Shown: positions 26,908-36,448, numbered from the stretch's first letter. The stretch: 64,000 nucleotides of DNA from Sphingobacterium prati (GCF_013167215.1 NZ_JABJWY010000016.1:134-64133); one strand, 5' to 3'. A program made the numbers and translations. Notes: generated from the sequence alone by a model not told the origin.

Positions 26908-27282
26908 ATGTCAAAATTGGTTTGTCCATTAGCGCAGGTCGAAGAAGTGTTTTCCACTACAGCTGGTACGGTTTATCAGTGTAGTCGTAAAAATTGCTTT
27001 TGGTTGGAGTATAATAATGAAACAACATCATTTTCAGTATCAGACTTTTTGAAATTTAAGAAGCGTATGGATGCCATTGACGTTGAACGCATGTTGAATG
27101 ATACAACACGTGCATACGATTTTGAAATTATTATGCCTTTTCGTACGGAAAGATGTTTTATTCTTGCTGTAGAGGATGTACTTCAGCTTCGCGAACTGCT
27201 TGATGGAGCTAAATTTATGATGGAGTTGAATTCAGTCATCAGAACCTGTCTACGAGTATCTCCAATTGCTGTTTTGGCATAA
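26908..27282 (+). CDS. Small cysteine-containing hypothetical protein
   Basis: A 124-residue protein starting MSKLVCPLAQ. The N-terminal part has QCSRKNCFWLEYNNET, with Cys residues spaced like a small metal site (together with Cys6 giving three Cys in 30 residues). The rest is a helical region with EDVLQLRELLDGAKFMMELNSVIRTCLR. It resembles a short Bacteroidota-specific family without assigned function. The ATG at 26908 follows an AAGAAGGT purine stretch, and an in-frame ATG at 26878 lies in AT-rich DNA, so the shorter form is preferred. A terminator follows. Confidence 0.65.
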   Translation: MSKLVCPLAQVEEVFSTTAGTVYQCSRKNCFWLEYNNETTSFSVSDFLKFKKRMDAIDVERMLNDTTRAYDFEIIMPFRTERCFILAVEDVLQLRELLDGAKFMMELNSVIRTCLRVSPIAVLA

Positions 27283-27312
27283 AAGGAGTATATTATATCA
27301 CAATATAACAAC

Positions 27313-27349
27313 AAAAGCGGTGTATCTAAAAACAAGATACACCGCTTTT
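27313..27349. terminator. 15-bp hairpin after the small Cys protein gene
   Basis: The stem AAAAGCGGTGTATCT/AGATACACCGCTTTT has a 7-base loop. It is the first of two hairpins in the gap before ferritin. Confidence 0.85.
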
Positions 27350-27362
27350 ATTGTTATGCTTA

Positions 27363-27400
27363 ACACTTATTTAAATTAAAATTAAATAAGTGTCTTTTTT
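27363..27400. terminator. 12-bp AT-rich hairpin followed by T run
   Basis: ACACTTATTTAA pairs with TTAAATAAGTGT around a 7-base loop, followed by CTTTTTT. It is 13 bases after the previous hairpin, so the two form a tandem terminator. The rest of the gap before ferritin holds an inverted repeat at 27536 and the ferritin promoter. Confidence 0.65.
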
Positions 27401-27535
27401 ATCGGTTTAATAGGTGTAGAAAATCGGTGATTATCAAAGATTATAGGATTCCATTATTTAAATTTATAGGGTATTGAAAGTATCAATGGAAGGTATTTGT
27501 AATTGTATTGATTCTAAACAAGTTGTGTTTTATTT

Positions 27536-27548
27536 GTCTAATTTAGAC
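27536..27548. promoter_or_regulatory. Inverted repeat upstream of the ferritin promoter
   Basis: GTCTAA, one spacer T, TTAGAC. It lies about 47 bases upstream of the -7 element, in a position suitable for an activator. It shares the TCTAA/TTAGA words with the box in front of feoA but in reversed order, so a common regulator cannot be claimed. Confidence 0.4.
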
Positions 27549-27594
27549 TGAATTTGTATTGCATATTGTTTATACAGATTTTCTAAATCCGATG

Positions 27595-27602
27595 TATCTT
27601 TG
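27595..27602 (+). promoter_or_regulatory. Bacteroidota -7 promoter element for ferritin
   Basis: TATCTTTG is an exact match to TAnnTTTG, 65 bases upstream of the ferritin start codon. No TTTG was found at the expected -33 distance. Confidence 0.7.
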
Positions 27603-27666
27603 TAATGTAATCGGGTGATGAGGTAAATCGCCTGACATTGTTTTAGAAATTAAACTTAAGGTAAAT

Positions 27667-28194
27667 ATGAAAGATTTATTGAAATTAAAATCTTCTTTGA
27701 AGGAAGAAATCGAAAATATACTGAATGCACAAATCAAAGTTGAAGCGCACTCTTCAGCATTATATCTGGCAATGTCTTCTTGGTGTGATGACCAAGGTCT
27801 GGAAAATGCTTCCGAGTTTTTTGCAAAACAATCTAATGAAGAACGCGAGCACATGTTGAAACTTTTCAACTACATTAACAACCGTGGTGGACGTGCTATT
27901 TCACCAGAAATCACTGGTATTCCACAAGATTTTGAATCATTCCGTGGTGTATTTGAGCAAACGTTGGAACAAGAAATGTTTGTAACAGAGCAATTTAACA
28001 ATATTGCTGATAAATGTGCAAAAGCAAAGGATTATGTGACTTTCAACTTTGTACAATGGTTCTTGGAAGAGCAAGTAGAGGAGGAATTTGTTGCAAGACG
28101 TATACTAGAATTATTTGATGTCATTGGTGAAGATGGTACTGGCCGTTGGGAAATCGACAAACATCTTGTTAAAGTCAGCTTCGGCGGTGAGTAA
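27667..28194 (+). CDS. Ferritin (FtnA-like)
   Basis: A 175-residue non-haem ferritin. The four-helix bundle carries the ferroxidase ligands: Glu in IKVEAHSSALYLAM (E26), the ExxH pair in NEEREHMLKLF (E59, H62), and Glu residues in LEQEMFVTEQF and WFLEEQVEEEF. It stores iron as a 24-mer in the cytoplasm and protects against free iron. Length and motifs match bacterial FtnA. A well-formed promoter precedes it and a terminator follows, so it is a single-gene unit. An iron-responsive inverted repeat is possible upstream. Confidence 0.95.
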   Translation: MKDLLKLKSSLKEEIENILNAQIKVEAHSSALYLAMSSWCDDQGLENASEFFAKQSNEEREHMLKLFNYINNRGGRAISPEITGIPQDFESFRGVFEQTLEQEMFVTEQFNNIADKCAKAKDYVTFNFVQWFLEEQVEEEFVARRILELFDVIGEDGTGRWEIDKHLVKVSFGGE

Positions 28195-28220
28195 AAAATT
28201 ATAAAAAATTAGTTGAAAGA

Positions 28221-28253
28221 ACGAGTTGTTTTCCTGACAACTCGTTTTTTTTT
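28221..28253 (+). terminator. Terminator after ferritin
   Basis: The stem ACGAGTTGT/ACAACTCGT with a 7-base loop is followed by a T run reaching 28253, about 27 bases after the ferritin stop codon. Confidence 0.88.
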
Positions 28254-28328
28254 ATACAAAATCACAACTTTTTACGTTAATAGCTTAAGAATTCTTATAT
28301 TGAATTGTATTATTGCAAAGTCTGTTTG

Positions 28329-31082
28329 ATGAAACTAAGGGGCGGGAATATAATCCGGTTTATACTTTTGTTATCCATTATAAGCTTGTTTTTTCTGCCT
28401 AAAAATACTTTTGGTCAGGCGACAAAAAAAGAGGTTTATGGAATTGTTGTAGATACTGCAGGCAATCCTCTGAAAGGCGTCAGTGTGCATTTGACGAGCT
28501 CTCGGGACACACTGTTTTCATCAACTTCGGCTACAGGATATTTCCATTTTGTGCGCGTTTTGGGTAACGATATTCGAATAAGCTGCAGTCAACTAGGGTT
28601 GAGTATTCTCGAACGGAGTTATCCACTGTATAATAGCAGCACTGCTAAATTAGATGTGGGAAAATTGACAATGTTTCCACATGTTTCCTTATTAAAGGAA
28701 ATTGTTATCCAAAAATATAAGCCCATCGTCTATAAGCAAGACACTGTTCAGTTTAATTTAGATGCCTTTCAATTTGATCGGCGGGCACTTTTGGAGGAGG
28801 CACTCAAAGCCTTGCCAAACGTACAGGTGTCCAGAGATGGCTCTGTCTATGCATTTGGAAAAGCTGTGTCATCAGTAAAAGTTGATGGTAAGAAGTTCTT
28901 TGGCGGAGATGTACTGACTGCTACACGAAACCTTCCTGCGGATTTTGTAAAAAGTGTACAGGTCATTGATTTTTATGGAGATGAAGCAACGGCCAAAGGA
29001 GTAAAAAGTACCGAATCTGAAAAAATATTGAATATTGTCCTTAAAGAAGATAAGAAAAAAATCACCTTTGGACAGGCAACATTGGGAGGAGGTTCTGCCG
29101 AGCGTTACCTAGGTAGCGTGGGTGTAAATAGATTTGACAATGGAAAGGAATATTCTATCGTATCTTCCATGAATAATACAAACACCAATCTCTTTTCATT
29201 TGGTTCTCCAAATGGGGGGGAGCGTGAGCGGGAAATGGGGGAGTTGGCGGATTTCGCTGATCCAACTGATGGTGTTAATAAGATAAGTTCTATTGGAGCC
29301 AGTTTTTCCAGCCCACTTTCCAAAACAGTGAATGCAAGTGGAAAATATTCCTTTACCCAACGAAACAACTATACTAAAGGAAACTCCTTTTTGCAATCGA
29401 TCTATGGATCTGGAAAAGGGATTAATAATTCGATCAGTAATTACGAAGATTACAAAATAAAGTCAGTTGACAGGACACATAAAATGGATTGGGATTTTGA
29501 TATGAAACTATCAAAAAGAGACCAATTGAAGATATCACCAAAATTTTCTTGGAGCAATGCTTCGAGCCAAACCCTGAAAGATAGGCAGATCAGAAATAAT
29601 AAACTGAGCAGCACGGGTAACTATGGTGCAGTTAACAACAGTGAGAGCCCGAGTGCAGCCCTCGATCTTTTCTATGTACGTAGTTTTGAAAAACCCGGTC
29701 GGAAAATATTGTATACTTTTCATGCTGACTTTAACGCATTGGATAAAGATGACGAGGTGAGGGATGCTAACATTGCCGTGGATAGTAGTGTCACCCCGCC
29801 AGCTACAACGAAAACTTCCCTACATCAAAAGATTGAATCGGATAATGAGAATAAAAATATCCAAAGCCGTTTGTCTCTTGTTGAACCGGTGGATCTGGGG
29901 GGCGTACTGGAAATCAATTATGACTTCGATTATACGAAGATAGGAGCCAAGCGTCGGACTACAGATATACTTCAAGATATACTTATAGATTCGCTCAGCC
30001 TAAAATACGATTATTCGTTTGCAAGCAATAAGATCGGTATGATCTACCGTCAGGATATAGGAAAAAATGTTAAAGTAAATTTTGGATTTGCTGTGCAGCC
30101 TTCGGAACTGGCTGGAAGTTCCACCGATAAATCCATACGGACTTCTTATTCCAATGTGAATCTCGTTCCTTCTGCTGGATTGAAATGGAAATTTACAAAA
30201 GAGGAGGACCTATCGATAGATTATTATGGGCGTAACAATCAACCTAGTTTCTATCAGATCCAGCCGGTAGTAGACAATACAAATACACAAAATATTATCG
30301 TCGGAAACAAGGATCTGAAATCTGAATTTGCACATAGCATTGTTTCAAAATACCGTAAGTCGATGACACGTAAGGGGCAGTATCTTGAGGCTAGTCTTGC
30401 ATATAATTTGGTTAATGACAAGATTGTGGCAAACCGTACAATAGCCCCTAATTCGACCGTACAGAAAACAAGCTATATCAATACCGAAGGCTATTATGAC
30501 ATCAAGAGTTACTACCTATTTACAGCGTCGCTTTTTTCGGATAACTTACAGCTGAGTTTAAACGGGAATGCTGATTACTACAACAATATCTCGTATGTCA
30601 ACGATAAGAAAAGCTTTGGGGGCCATTTTTTATTCACACAGGCTATTCAATTTCGATATGCCTGGAATGATATCTTTGAAGCAGAATTAAATGGGAATTA
30701 TTCATTGAATAGAGCAACTTTTGACTGGCCGGTTCAAGATAATATCACGGCACATTCGGGCATTGTGGGGCTGGGTTCAAAAGCCTATTTGGGGAAACAT
30801 TTTACCATGGGATTGGAGGTGTCCCAAAAGTTTAATGCGGGGTATTCGAGTTCTTGGAGTAATATCAATCCGACAATCATTAATGCCTATCTGGAATATA
30901 CGTTTGGACGAAATAATCTTGGTATGCTACGGTTTCAAGGCTTTGATTTAACGAATCAGAATACGGGAATTTCACGTGCTGTTGTGGGAAACGATATATT
31001 GGATGTTCAAAATAATCGTTTGGCTCGTTATTTTATGCTTTCACTCAATATACGGCTACAGAAATATCCAAAGAAATCATGA
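28329..31082 (+). CDS. TonB-dependent-receptor-like outer-membrane protein with carboxypeptidase-like plug
   Basis: A 917-residue outer-membrane protein. After a signal peptide (about 1-30, ending near TFGQA) comes a carboxypeptidase-regulatory-like domain (EVYGIVVDTAGNPLKGVSVHL, about 32-105), then a plug region with FNLDAFQFD and VKVDGKKFFGGD, and a long beta-barrel to residue 917. No classical TonB box is visible in the N-terminus. This layout is typical of OMP_b-brl_3-type proteins of Bacteroidota. There is no SusD partner next to it, so a nutrient or iron-ligand role cannot be specified. A start at 28305 (eight residues longer) is also possible. Confidence 0.82.
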   Translation: MKLRGGNIIRFILLLSIISLFFLPKNTFGQATKKEVYGIVVDTAGNPLKGVSVHLTSSRDTLFSSTSATGYFHFVRVLGNDIRISCSQLGLSILERSYPLYNSSTAKLDVGKLTMFPHVSLLKEIVIQKYKPIVYKQDTVQFNLDAFQFDRRALLEEALKALPNVQVSRDGSVYAFGKAVSSVKVDGKKFFGGDVLTATRNLPADFVKSVQVIDFYGDEATAKGVKSTESEKILNIVLKEDKKKITFGQATLGGGSAERYLGSVGVNRFDNGKEYSIVSSMNNTNTNLFSFGSPNGGEREREMGELADFADPTDGVNKISSIGASFSSPLSKTVNASGKYSFTQRNNYTKGNSFLQSIYGSGKGINNSISNYEDYKIKSVDRTHKMDWDFDMKLSKRDQLKISPKFSWSNASSQTLKDRQIRNNKLSSTGNYGAVNNSESPSAALDLFYVRSFEKPGRKILYTFHADFNALDKDDEVRDANIAVDSSVTPPATTKTSLHQKIESDNENKNIQSRLSLVEPVDLGGVLEINYDFDYTKIGAKRRTTDILQDILIDSLSLKYDYSFASNKIGMIYRQDIGKNVKVNFGFAVQPSELAGSSTDKSIRTSYSNVNLVPSAGLKWKFTKEEDLSIDYYGRNNQPSFYQIQPVVDNTNTQNIIVGNKDLKSEFAHSIVSKYRKSMTRKGQYLEASLAYNLVNDKIVANRTIAPNSTVQKTSYINTEGYYDIKSYYLFTASLFSDNLQLSLNGNADYYNNISYVNDKKSFGGHFLFTQAIQFRYAWNDIFEAELNGNYSLNRATFDWPVQDNITAHSGIVGLGSKAYLGKHFTMGLEVSQKFNAGYSSSWSNINPTIINAYLEYTFGRNNLGMLRFQGFDLTNQNTGISRAVVGNDILDVQNNRLARYFMLSLNIRLQKYPKKS

Positions 31083-31214
31083 TGAGCTGTCCCTGTCGAC
31101 ATATCATCTGTACGAGCTGGGTGATAGAAATTAAATAGATCATCTCCCTTCGAAAGAGGAGAAAAAATAGGAATATCGCTATACACTTATTAAAGCGTAA
31201 AAAAATATTTACAG

Positions 31215-32183
31215 ATGAAAGCAGTTGTTATATCCGAGCCAGGGGCTCCTGAAGTATTGCAGGTCGAAGAGCTTGACCAGCCCCAGGTTGGGGACCTAGA
31301 TGTGTTAATCGCGGTTAGGGCCGCAGGAGTGAATAGACCTGATGTCTTCCAGCGAAAAGGAAATTACCCAGCTCCCGCTGGTGTCGATCCGCGTATTCCG
31401 GGACTAGAAGTGGCGGGTGTCATCGTGGAAAAAGGACGTTTGGTCGATAATTGGAACATTGGTGATTCAGTATGCGCATTGGTTGCTGGAGGTGGATATG
31501 CTAGCTACGTTTCCGTCTATCAAGGCCATTGTCTTCCTATTCCGCCCAATTTAACTTTTGAAGAAGCTGCCGCACTCCCAGAAACGGTCTTCACGGTCTG
31601 GGACAATGTTTTTCGCCGGGGAAAACTGCGGTCCGGAGAGCATTTTCTGGTACATGGTGGAGCGGGCGGGATTGGCAGTACTGCTATTCAATTGGGGGCC
31701 TTGTTCGGAGCAGAGGTTTATACAACCATCAGTTCGACAGAAAAAGGTCTTTTTTGCCAGTCCTTGGGTGCTTCAAAAACGATAGACTATACAAAAGAGG
31801 ACTTCCAACAAGTATTGGCTGACCGGGGAGTTGATGTGATTTTGGATAGCATAGGCGGTGATTATTTCGAAAAAAATATTAATCTGTTGAATCCAGATGG
31901 CCGGCTGGTTTACATTAATGCCATGCAAGGCGCTAAAGCAGAATTAAACTTGCTTAAATTGATGCAAAAACGGATTGTATTAACCGGAAGTACCCTAAGA
32001 GCGAGAGATCATCAATTTAAAGAAACGTTACGGAATGAGATTTGGACAGAAGTCTGGCCCAAAATTATTTCTGGCGATTTTAAGCCAAGGTTATTCCAAG
32101 TGTTTCCTTTTTATGAAGTAGCAATAGCACATCAAGCCATGGAAGATTCGGCTTTGTTGGGGAAAATTGTACTAACTTTTTGA
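31215..32183 (+). CDS. NADPH:quinone oxidoreductase (MDR family, PIG3-like)
   Basis: A 322-residue zinc-independent medium-chain reductase. It shows the GroES-like N-terminal domain (AAGVNRPDVFQRKGNYPAP at about 35-53) and the Rossmann domain with the nucleotide motif VHGGAGGIGSTAIQLG at about 145-160. It belongs to the PIG3/TP53I3-like subgroup by its GLEVAGVIVEKG and LTGSTLRARDHQFK segments. It reduces quinones or enals with NADPH. It has no zinc-binding cysteines. Its end overlaps the convergent AraC gene by 12 bases. It is not part of the fucose cluster. Confidence 0.9.
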   Translation: MKAVVISEPGAPEVLQVEELDQPQVGDLDVLIAVRAAGVNRPDVFQRKGNYPAPAGVDPRIPGLEVAGVIVEKGRLVDNWNIGDSVCALVAGGGYASYVSVYQGHCLPIPPNLTFEEAAALPETVFTVWDNVFRRGKLRSGEHFLVHGGAGGIGSTAIQLGALFGAEVYTTISSTEKGLFCQSLGASKTIDYTKEDFQQVLADRGVDVILDSIGGDYFEKNINLLNPDGRLVYINAMQGAKAELNLLKLMQKRIVLTGSTLRARDHQFKETLRNEIWTEVWPKIISGDFKPRLFQVFPFYEVAIAHQAMEDSALLGKIVLTF

Positions 32184-33035
32184 TTTTTGATAACTTAGAG
32201 GGGTAGTACCCGTAATATTCTTGAAATATTTATGAAAGCTCGAGAAATTTTGGAATCCAGATTCGAAGCAGATCTGCTTGATCGTCTGTTTATTTTCCAA
32301 TAATAGATTACAAGCGGTTTTTACACGCATTTCGATAAGAAATTGAAAGAGTGTTTTTCCGATTTGTGATTTAAAATAACGGCAAAATGAATTAGGTGTC
32401 ATTCCTGTCAATGAAGCGAGCTCCTGCAAACGGATTTGATCCCGATAATTTTCACCGATATAATGCATAGCAATGCGCATACGGTCAGCGTCCTGATCTT
32501 GTGACTGAATTGTAAAGCTTGCACTCGTTAAGAGGTCATGTCGATCATCAGCTGCAATGCACATCAGGATTTGTAAGAGATGAATAATTCGCGAAGTACC
32601 CGAACAATTGAGTACCGTATCGATATGTACGCTGGCCTCAGCTCTACATGATTGAGAAAGCGCAATTCCCCGTTTTGAAATCCGCATCAGATCTTTGATA
32701 TTTTTGTTTTCAGGAAGGTTGATAAATTCGTTGCCCCAAAAGTTTTCTTTAAAATGCAGCACCCGTATATCTGCGGCTTGTGGGTTATTTTTCTGCAGGT
32801 AGATTTCGTCAAACAACCAATAATGTGGAAGATTCGAGCCTACCAATGTAATATCTCCAGATTCAAAACGTCGTACACTGTCGCCAATAAATTGTGTACC
32901 AGACCCTGCTGCAAAATAAATTAATTCAAGCTCTTCGTGATAATGCCAGATATTGTGGTATTGAGGGGTATTGTCCCTTCTTGCGTTAAATGAATGGGTA
33001 AGGTCGTTGTTCAAATGCAGTAATTGTGCTTTCAT
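32172..33035 (-). CDS. AraC family transcriptional regulator, probable fucose-cluster activator
   Basis: A 287-residue AraC-type regulator. The N-terminal cupin sensor domain (about 20-120) contains the HYHEELELIYF pattern, and the C-terminal domain (about 185-285) has two helix-turn-helix motifs ending in CFESGFQNFSSFHKYFKNITGTTP. It is transcribed divergently from fucP across 143 bases, the usual place for a regulator of a sugar cluster. The predicted inducer is L-fucose or a pathway intermediate; this is inference. The divergent gap has repeats (33061-33080, and TTGATAATAT at 33101 and 33171). Confidence 0.87.
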   Translation of the reverse strand: MKAQLLHLNNDLTHSFNARRDNTPQYHNIWHYHEELELIYFAAGSGTQFIGDSVRRFESGDITLVGSNLPHYWLFDEIYLQKNNPQAADIRVLHFKENFWGNEFINLPENKNIKDLMRISKRGIALSQSCRAEASVHIDTVLNCSGTSRIIHLLQILMCIAADDRHDLLTSASFTIQSQDQDADRMRIAMHYIGENYRDQIRLQELASLTGMTPNSFCRYFKSQIGKTLFQFLIEMRVKTACNLLLENKQTIKQICFESGFQNFSSFHKYFKNITGTTPLSYQKSKS

Positions 33036-33178
33036 GACTATGAAATATATGCATTAAAGTTACATATTTTAGTTTATGTATGGTAATATAGCTTAATAAA
33101 TTGATAATATACTTGAATATTGTCTAGCTTTTTTAGGCTTATTTTACATAAAATAACTACTTATAACCATTTGATAAT

Positions 33179-34444
33179 ATGACTAACAAAAAGAGTTACA
33201 CATTTGCCTTGATTTTGGTGACCTCCTTGTTCTTCTTTTGGGGATTTATCCATAATCTTGATCCGATCTTGATTCCACATTTGAGGAATGCGTTCAGTTT
33301 ATCGCATTTCCAGGCCTCTTTGGTTGATTCAGCGGTATTTATCGCTTATTTTGTGATGGCGATTCCGGCAGGAATTATTATGAAACGTTATGGTTATAAG
33401 GCCGGCATTCTGATCGGATTGCTATTTTTTGCTTTGGGCTGCTTTTTGTTTGTCCCCGCTGCGAATACGATCAGTTATGTTTTCTTTTTGGGGGCTTTGT
33501 TTGTTGTCGCCTGCGGTTTAACCATCTTAGAAACGGCAGCAAATCCCTATGTAGCGATATTGGGTGATCCATCCACATCTGCACAGCGGCTTAATTTTGC
33601 ACAGTCATTCAATGGACTTGCAGCCTTTTTGGCACCTATATTCGGCGGGAAATTTATTTTGTCACACGAACCCAAATCGCAGGAAGAACTTGCGCAAATG
33701 GCGGAACAAGCAAAACTAGCCTACATTCAGTCCGAGACAGCATCTGTAAAATTGCCCTATCTCGTTTTGGGCATATTGATTTTATTGATTGCGGCTTTGT
33801 TTTTCTTTACCAAATTACCTGATATCAAAGATGATGAGGAAGAAGGAAAGGCGGGCTTTTTTCATGCTTTGAGACATAAAAATGTAAGATGGGCGGTAGT
33901 TGCACAGTTTTTTTATGTGGGCGCGCAAGTCTGTATTCTAAGCTTTTTGGTACTATACGCAACTGAAGTAGCTGGGATATCAGGTAAAGATGGAGCAGAC
34001 TATGCTGGTTTTGCGGGACTGGCATTTATGTTGGGCCGATTTATCGGGACTTTCTTTATGCGTTTTGTGTCTGCATCCAAGCTGTTGATCAGCTACTCCT
34101 TTGTGACGATCGCATTGTCACTGTTCGTTATTTTTGGGACCGGCGTACAAACACTATATGCCTTGATTGGAATCGCATTTTTTATGTCTATTATGTTTCC
34201 GACCATATTTGCTTTTGGTGTACAAGGTATAGGAGCGGATACCAAATCTGCTTCCAGTCTGATTGTTATGTCTATTGTAGGCGGTGCATTATTACCCCCA
34301 CTTTTGGGCTTAATATCTGATAAAACAGGCCATTTTCAGTACGGCTATTTTGTCCCTTTAGTCTGTTTTATTGTGGTATTGATTTTCGCCTATCAAAATA
34401 GAAACGTAAATATCGACGAAACTGAAAATCTTAAATCACATTAA
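33179..34444 (+). CDS. fucP: L-fucose:H+ symporter-type MFS permease
   Basis: A 421-residue major-facilitator permease with twelve membrane segments. It has the FucP hallmarks: SLFFFWGFIHNLDPILIPHLRNAF in helix 1 and LETAANPYVAILG in helix 4. FucP imports L-fucose with a proton. It is the first gene of a run of eight tightly spaced genes, only 9 bases before the mutarotase, and starts the predicted fucose catabolic operon. Sugar specificity within the family varies (fucose, N-acetylglucosamine, glucose/galactose), so fucose is inferred from the neighbouring fucosidase and pathway genes. Confidence 0.9.
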   Translation: MTNKKSYTFALILVTSLFFFWGFIHNLDPILIPHLRNAFSLSHFQASLVDSAVFIAYFVMAIPAGIIMKRYGYKAGILIGLLFFALGCFLFVPAANTISYVFFLGALFVVACGLTILETAANPYVAILGDPSTSAQRLNFAQSFNGLAAFLAPIFGGKFILSHEPKSQEELAQMAEQAKLAYIQSETASVKLPYLVLGILILLIAALFFFTKLPDIKDDEEEGKAGFFHALRHKNVRWAVVAQFFYVGAQVCILSFLVLYATEVAGISGKDGADYAGFAGLAFMLGRFIGTFFMRFVSASKLLISYSFVTIALSLFVIFGTGVQTLYALIGIAFFMSIMFPTIFAFGVQGIGADTKSASSLIVMSIVGGALLPPLLGLISDKTGHFQYGYFVPLVCFIVVLIFAYQNRNVNIDETENLKSH

Positions 34445-34453
34445 TAGTTAGCA

Positions 34454-34786
34454 ATGAAAAAGTATGTCATGGCCTTGGATCTTGTCAACGATCCACAATT
34501 GATCAAAGAATATGAAGATTACCACCGTGCGGTGTGGCCAGAAATCAAACGTTCGATCCTGGATGCTGGGGTAACGCAAATGGAGATCTATCGTTTTGAG
34601 AATAGACTGTTTATGAATATGGAAGTGAGTGAGGATTTTTCATTTGAAAAGAAAGCCGCAATGGATGCAGCCAATGAAAAGGTGCAGGAATGGGAGCAAC
34701 TGATGTGGAAATATCAGGCTGCGATCCCGGGAGCCAAACCGGGAGAGAAATGGGTAATGATGAATAAAATATTTGAATTAGTTTAA
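34454..34786 (+). CDS. L-rhamnose mutarotase family protein, probable L-fucose mutarotase
   Basis: A 110-residue RhaM/COG3254 protein with a ferredoxin-like fold. MALDLVNDPQLIKEYEDYHRAVWPEI carries the conserved catalytic His/Tyr region (DYH), and the C-terminal WVMMNKIFEL closes the barrel. The family interconverts sugar anomers. By family it is named rhamnose mutarotase, but its place between fucP and the dehydratase in a fucose cluster makes L-fucose the more likely substrate; classical FucU is not seen in the window. It starts 9 bases after fucP and ends 3 bases before the next gene. Confidence 0.85.
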   Translation: MKKYVMALDLVNDPQLIKEYEDYHRAVWPEIKRSILDAGVTQMEIYRFENRLFMNMEVSEDFSFEKKAAMDAANEKVQEWEQLMWKYQAAIPGAKPGEKWVMMNKIFELV

Positions 34787-34789
34787 ATT

Positions 34790-36448
34790 ATGGCCATACA
34801 ACGCTATTTACAGATCCATCCGATGGATAATGTCCTGGTTGCCTTACAAGATCTGGCCGAAGGGACAACAATTGCTTTTGAAGGTAGAGCGTTTACCTTA
34901 AAGCAAGCCGTTGCGGCGAAACATAAGTTTACAATTCAGCCGATGAAGCAAGATGCCGAAATATTGATGTATGGTGTCTTAGTGGGTAAGTTGAATGGTG
35001 ATTTAAGTGAAGGTGAATTGATTACGACGGAAAATCTACGCCATGCATCCGAAGACTTTAGAATGGGGGATCGCAAGACTGTATGGACCAAACCGGATGT
35101 AACGGCATTTAAAAATAAAACATTCAACGGATTTCATCGCTCAAATGGTACAGTGGGGACTGCAAATTATTGGTTGGTCATTCCTTTGGTATTTTGCGAA
35201 AATCGAAATGTATTGACGTTGAAAGCCGCTTTCGAAGAAAAGCTAGGCTATAAGGTGAAAGCCAACGATTATATCGCTGAAGTAGAAGATTTGATTGGGT
35301 TATATAAATCTGGTGCCGATGTAAATCAAATTCTTGGTCAGGATTTATCGGGCAATTCGTCTTCCAATGAGCAGGAGCGTCTGTTTAAAAACGTCGATGG
35401 GATCAAGTTTTTAAATCATGAAATGGGATGTGGTGGTACTCGTATGGATTCCGATGCCTTATGTGGTCTATTGGCTGGGTATATAACTCATCCAAACGTA
35501 GCGGGAGCCACTGTATTGAGCTTGGGCTGTCAACACGCGCAGGCGTCGATTCTAAGAGCTGAGATAGCAAAAAGAAATCCTGACTTTGACCGTCCCTTGT
35601 ACATTTTTGAACAACAAAAGGAAGGGACCGAAAAAGAATTGATGCAAAAGGCGATAAAAGCGACTTTTGCTGGTATGATGCAAGCTGATAAAAATGAACG
35701 CAAACCGGCTACTTTGGATAAACTGTGTATTGGTTTGGAATGTGGCGGTTCAGATGGCTTCTCAGGTATCTCGGCCAATCCGGCATTAGGTTTTGTTTCG
35801 GATATCCTGGTCAGTTTGGGTGGTTCGGTTATTTTAGCTGAATTTCCTGAATTATGTGGGGTAGAGCAAGAACTTAGTGACCGTTGTGTGGACGAGCCTA
35901 CTGCAGAGAAATTTATGAGCCTAATGCGAACTTACAATGCGAAAGCAGAAGCGGACGGTTCAGGCTTTTACATGAATCCATCACCGGGCAATATCCGTGA
36001 CGGTCTGATAACAGATGCGATAAAATCTGCTGGAGCTGCCAAAAAAGGGGGTACCTCGCCTGTGACGGCCGTAGTTGACTATCCTGAATTAGCTAATGGG
36101 CCAGGGTTAAACTTGTTGTGTACACCCGGTAACGACGTGGAAAGCACCACTGCAGAGGTCGCAGCTGGCGCTAATATCGTTCTCTTTACAACGGGGCTAG
36201 GCACGCCGACAGGAAATCCGATTACACCCGTGGTAAAATTATCGACCAATACCAAAACTTTTGAAAAAATGCCTGATATCATAGATCTCAATTGTGGGAC
36301 TATCATTGAAGGAACGGAGACTATAGAGCAAGCAGCGCATCGTATCCTTGATTATGTGATTCAAGTTGCGTCGGGTGAGGTCAGGCCTAAAGCGGTATTG
36401 TTGGGGCAGGATGATTTTATTCCTTGGCGGAGAGGTGTTTCGTTGTAA
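34790..36448 (+). CDS. UxaA/altronate-dehydratase family enzyme, probable L-fuconate dehydratase
   Basis: A 552-residue protein with an N-terminal SAF-like domain (about 1-95) joined to the UxaA C-terminal domain. Conserved blocks include NEMGCGGTRMDSDA-like text at about residue 200 (NHEMGCGGTRMDSDA), LECGGSDGFSGISANP and FTTGLGTPTGNPITPVVK. The family dehydrates sugar acids with a metal ion. Between fucP and the fucosidase, and with the rest of the pathway present, the expected reaction is L-fuconate to 2-keto-3-deoxy-L-fuconate. In better-known oxidative fucose pathways this step is done by an unrelated enolase-superfamily enzyme (FucD). An altronate dehydratase role is possible, but no hexuronate genes are near. 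Confidence 0.8.
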   Translation: MAIQRYLQIHPMDNVLVALQDLAEGTTIAFEGRAFTLKQAVAAKHKFTIQPMKQDAEILMYGVLVGKLNGDLSEGELITTENLRHASEDFRMGDRKTVWTKPDVTAFKNKTFNGFHRSNGTVGTANYWLVIPLVFCENRNVLTLKAAFEEKLGYKVKANDYIAEVEDLIGLYKSGADVNQILGQDLSGNSSSNEQERLFKNVDGIKFLNHEMGCGGTRMDSDALCGLLAGYITHPNVAGATVLSLGCQHAQASILRAEIAKRNPDFDRPLYIFEQQKEGTEKELMQKAIKATFAGMMQADKNERKPATLDKLCIGLECGGSDGFSGISANPALGFVSDILVSLGGSVILAEFPELCGVEQELSDRCVDEPTAEKFMSLMRTYNAKAEADGSGFYMNPSPGNIRDGLITDAIKSAGAAKKGGTSPVTAVVDYPELANGPGLNLLCTPGNDVESTTAEVAAGANIVLFTTGLGTPTGNPITPVVKLSTNTKTFEKMPDIIDLNCGTIIEGTETIEQAAHRILDYVIQVASGEVRPKAVLLGQDDFIPWRRGVSL

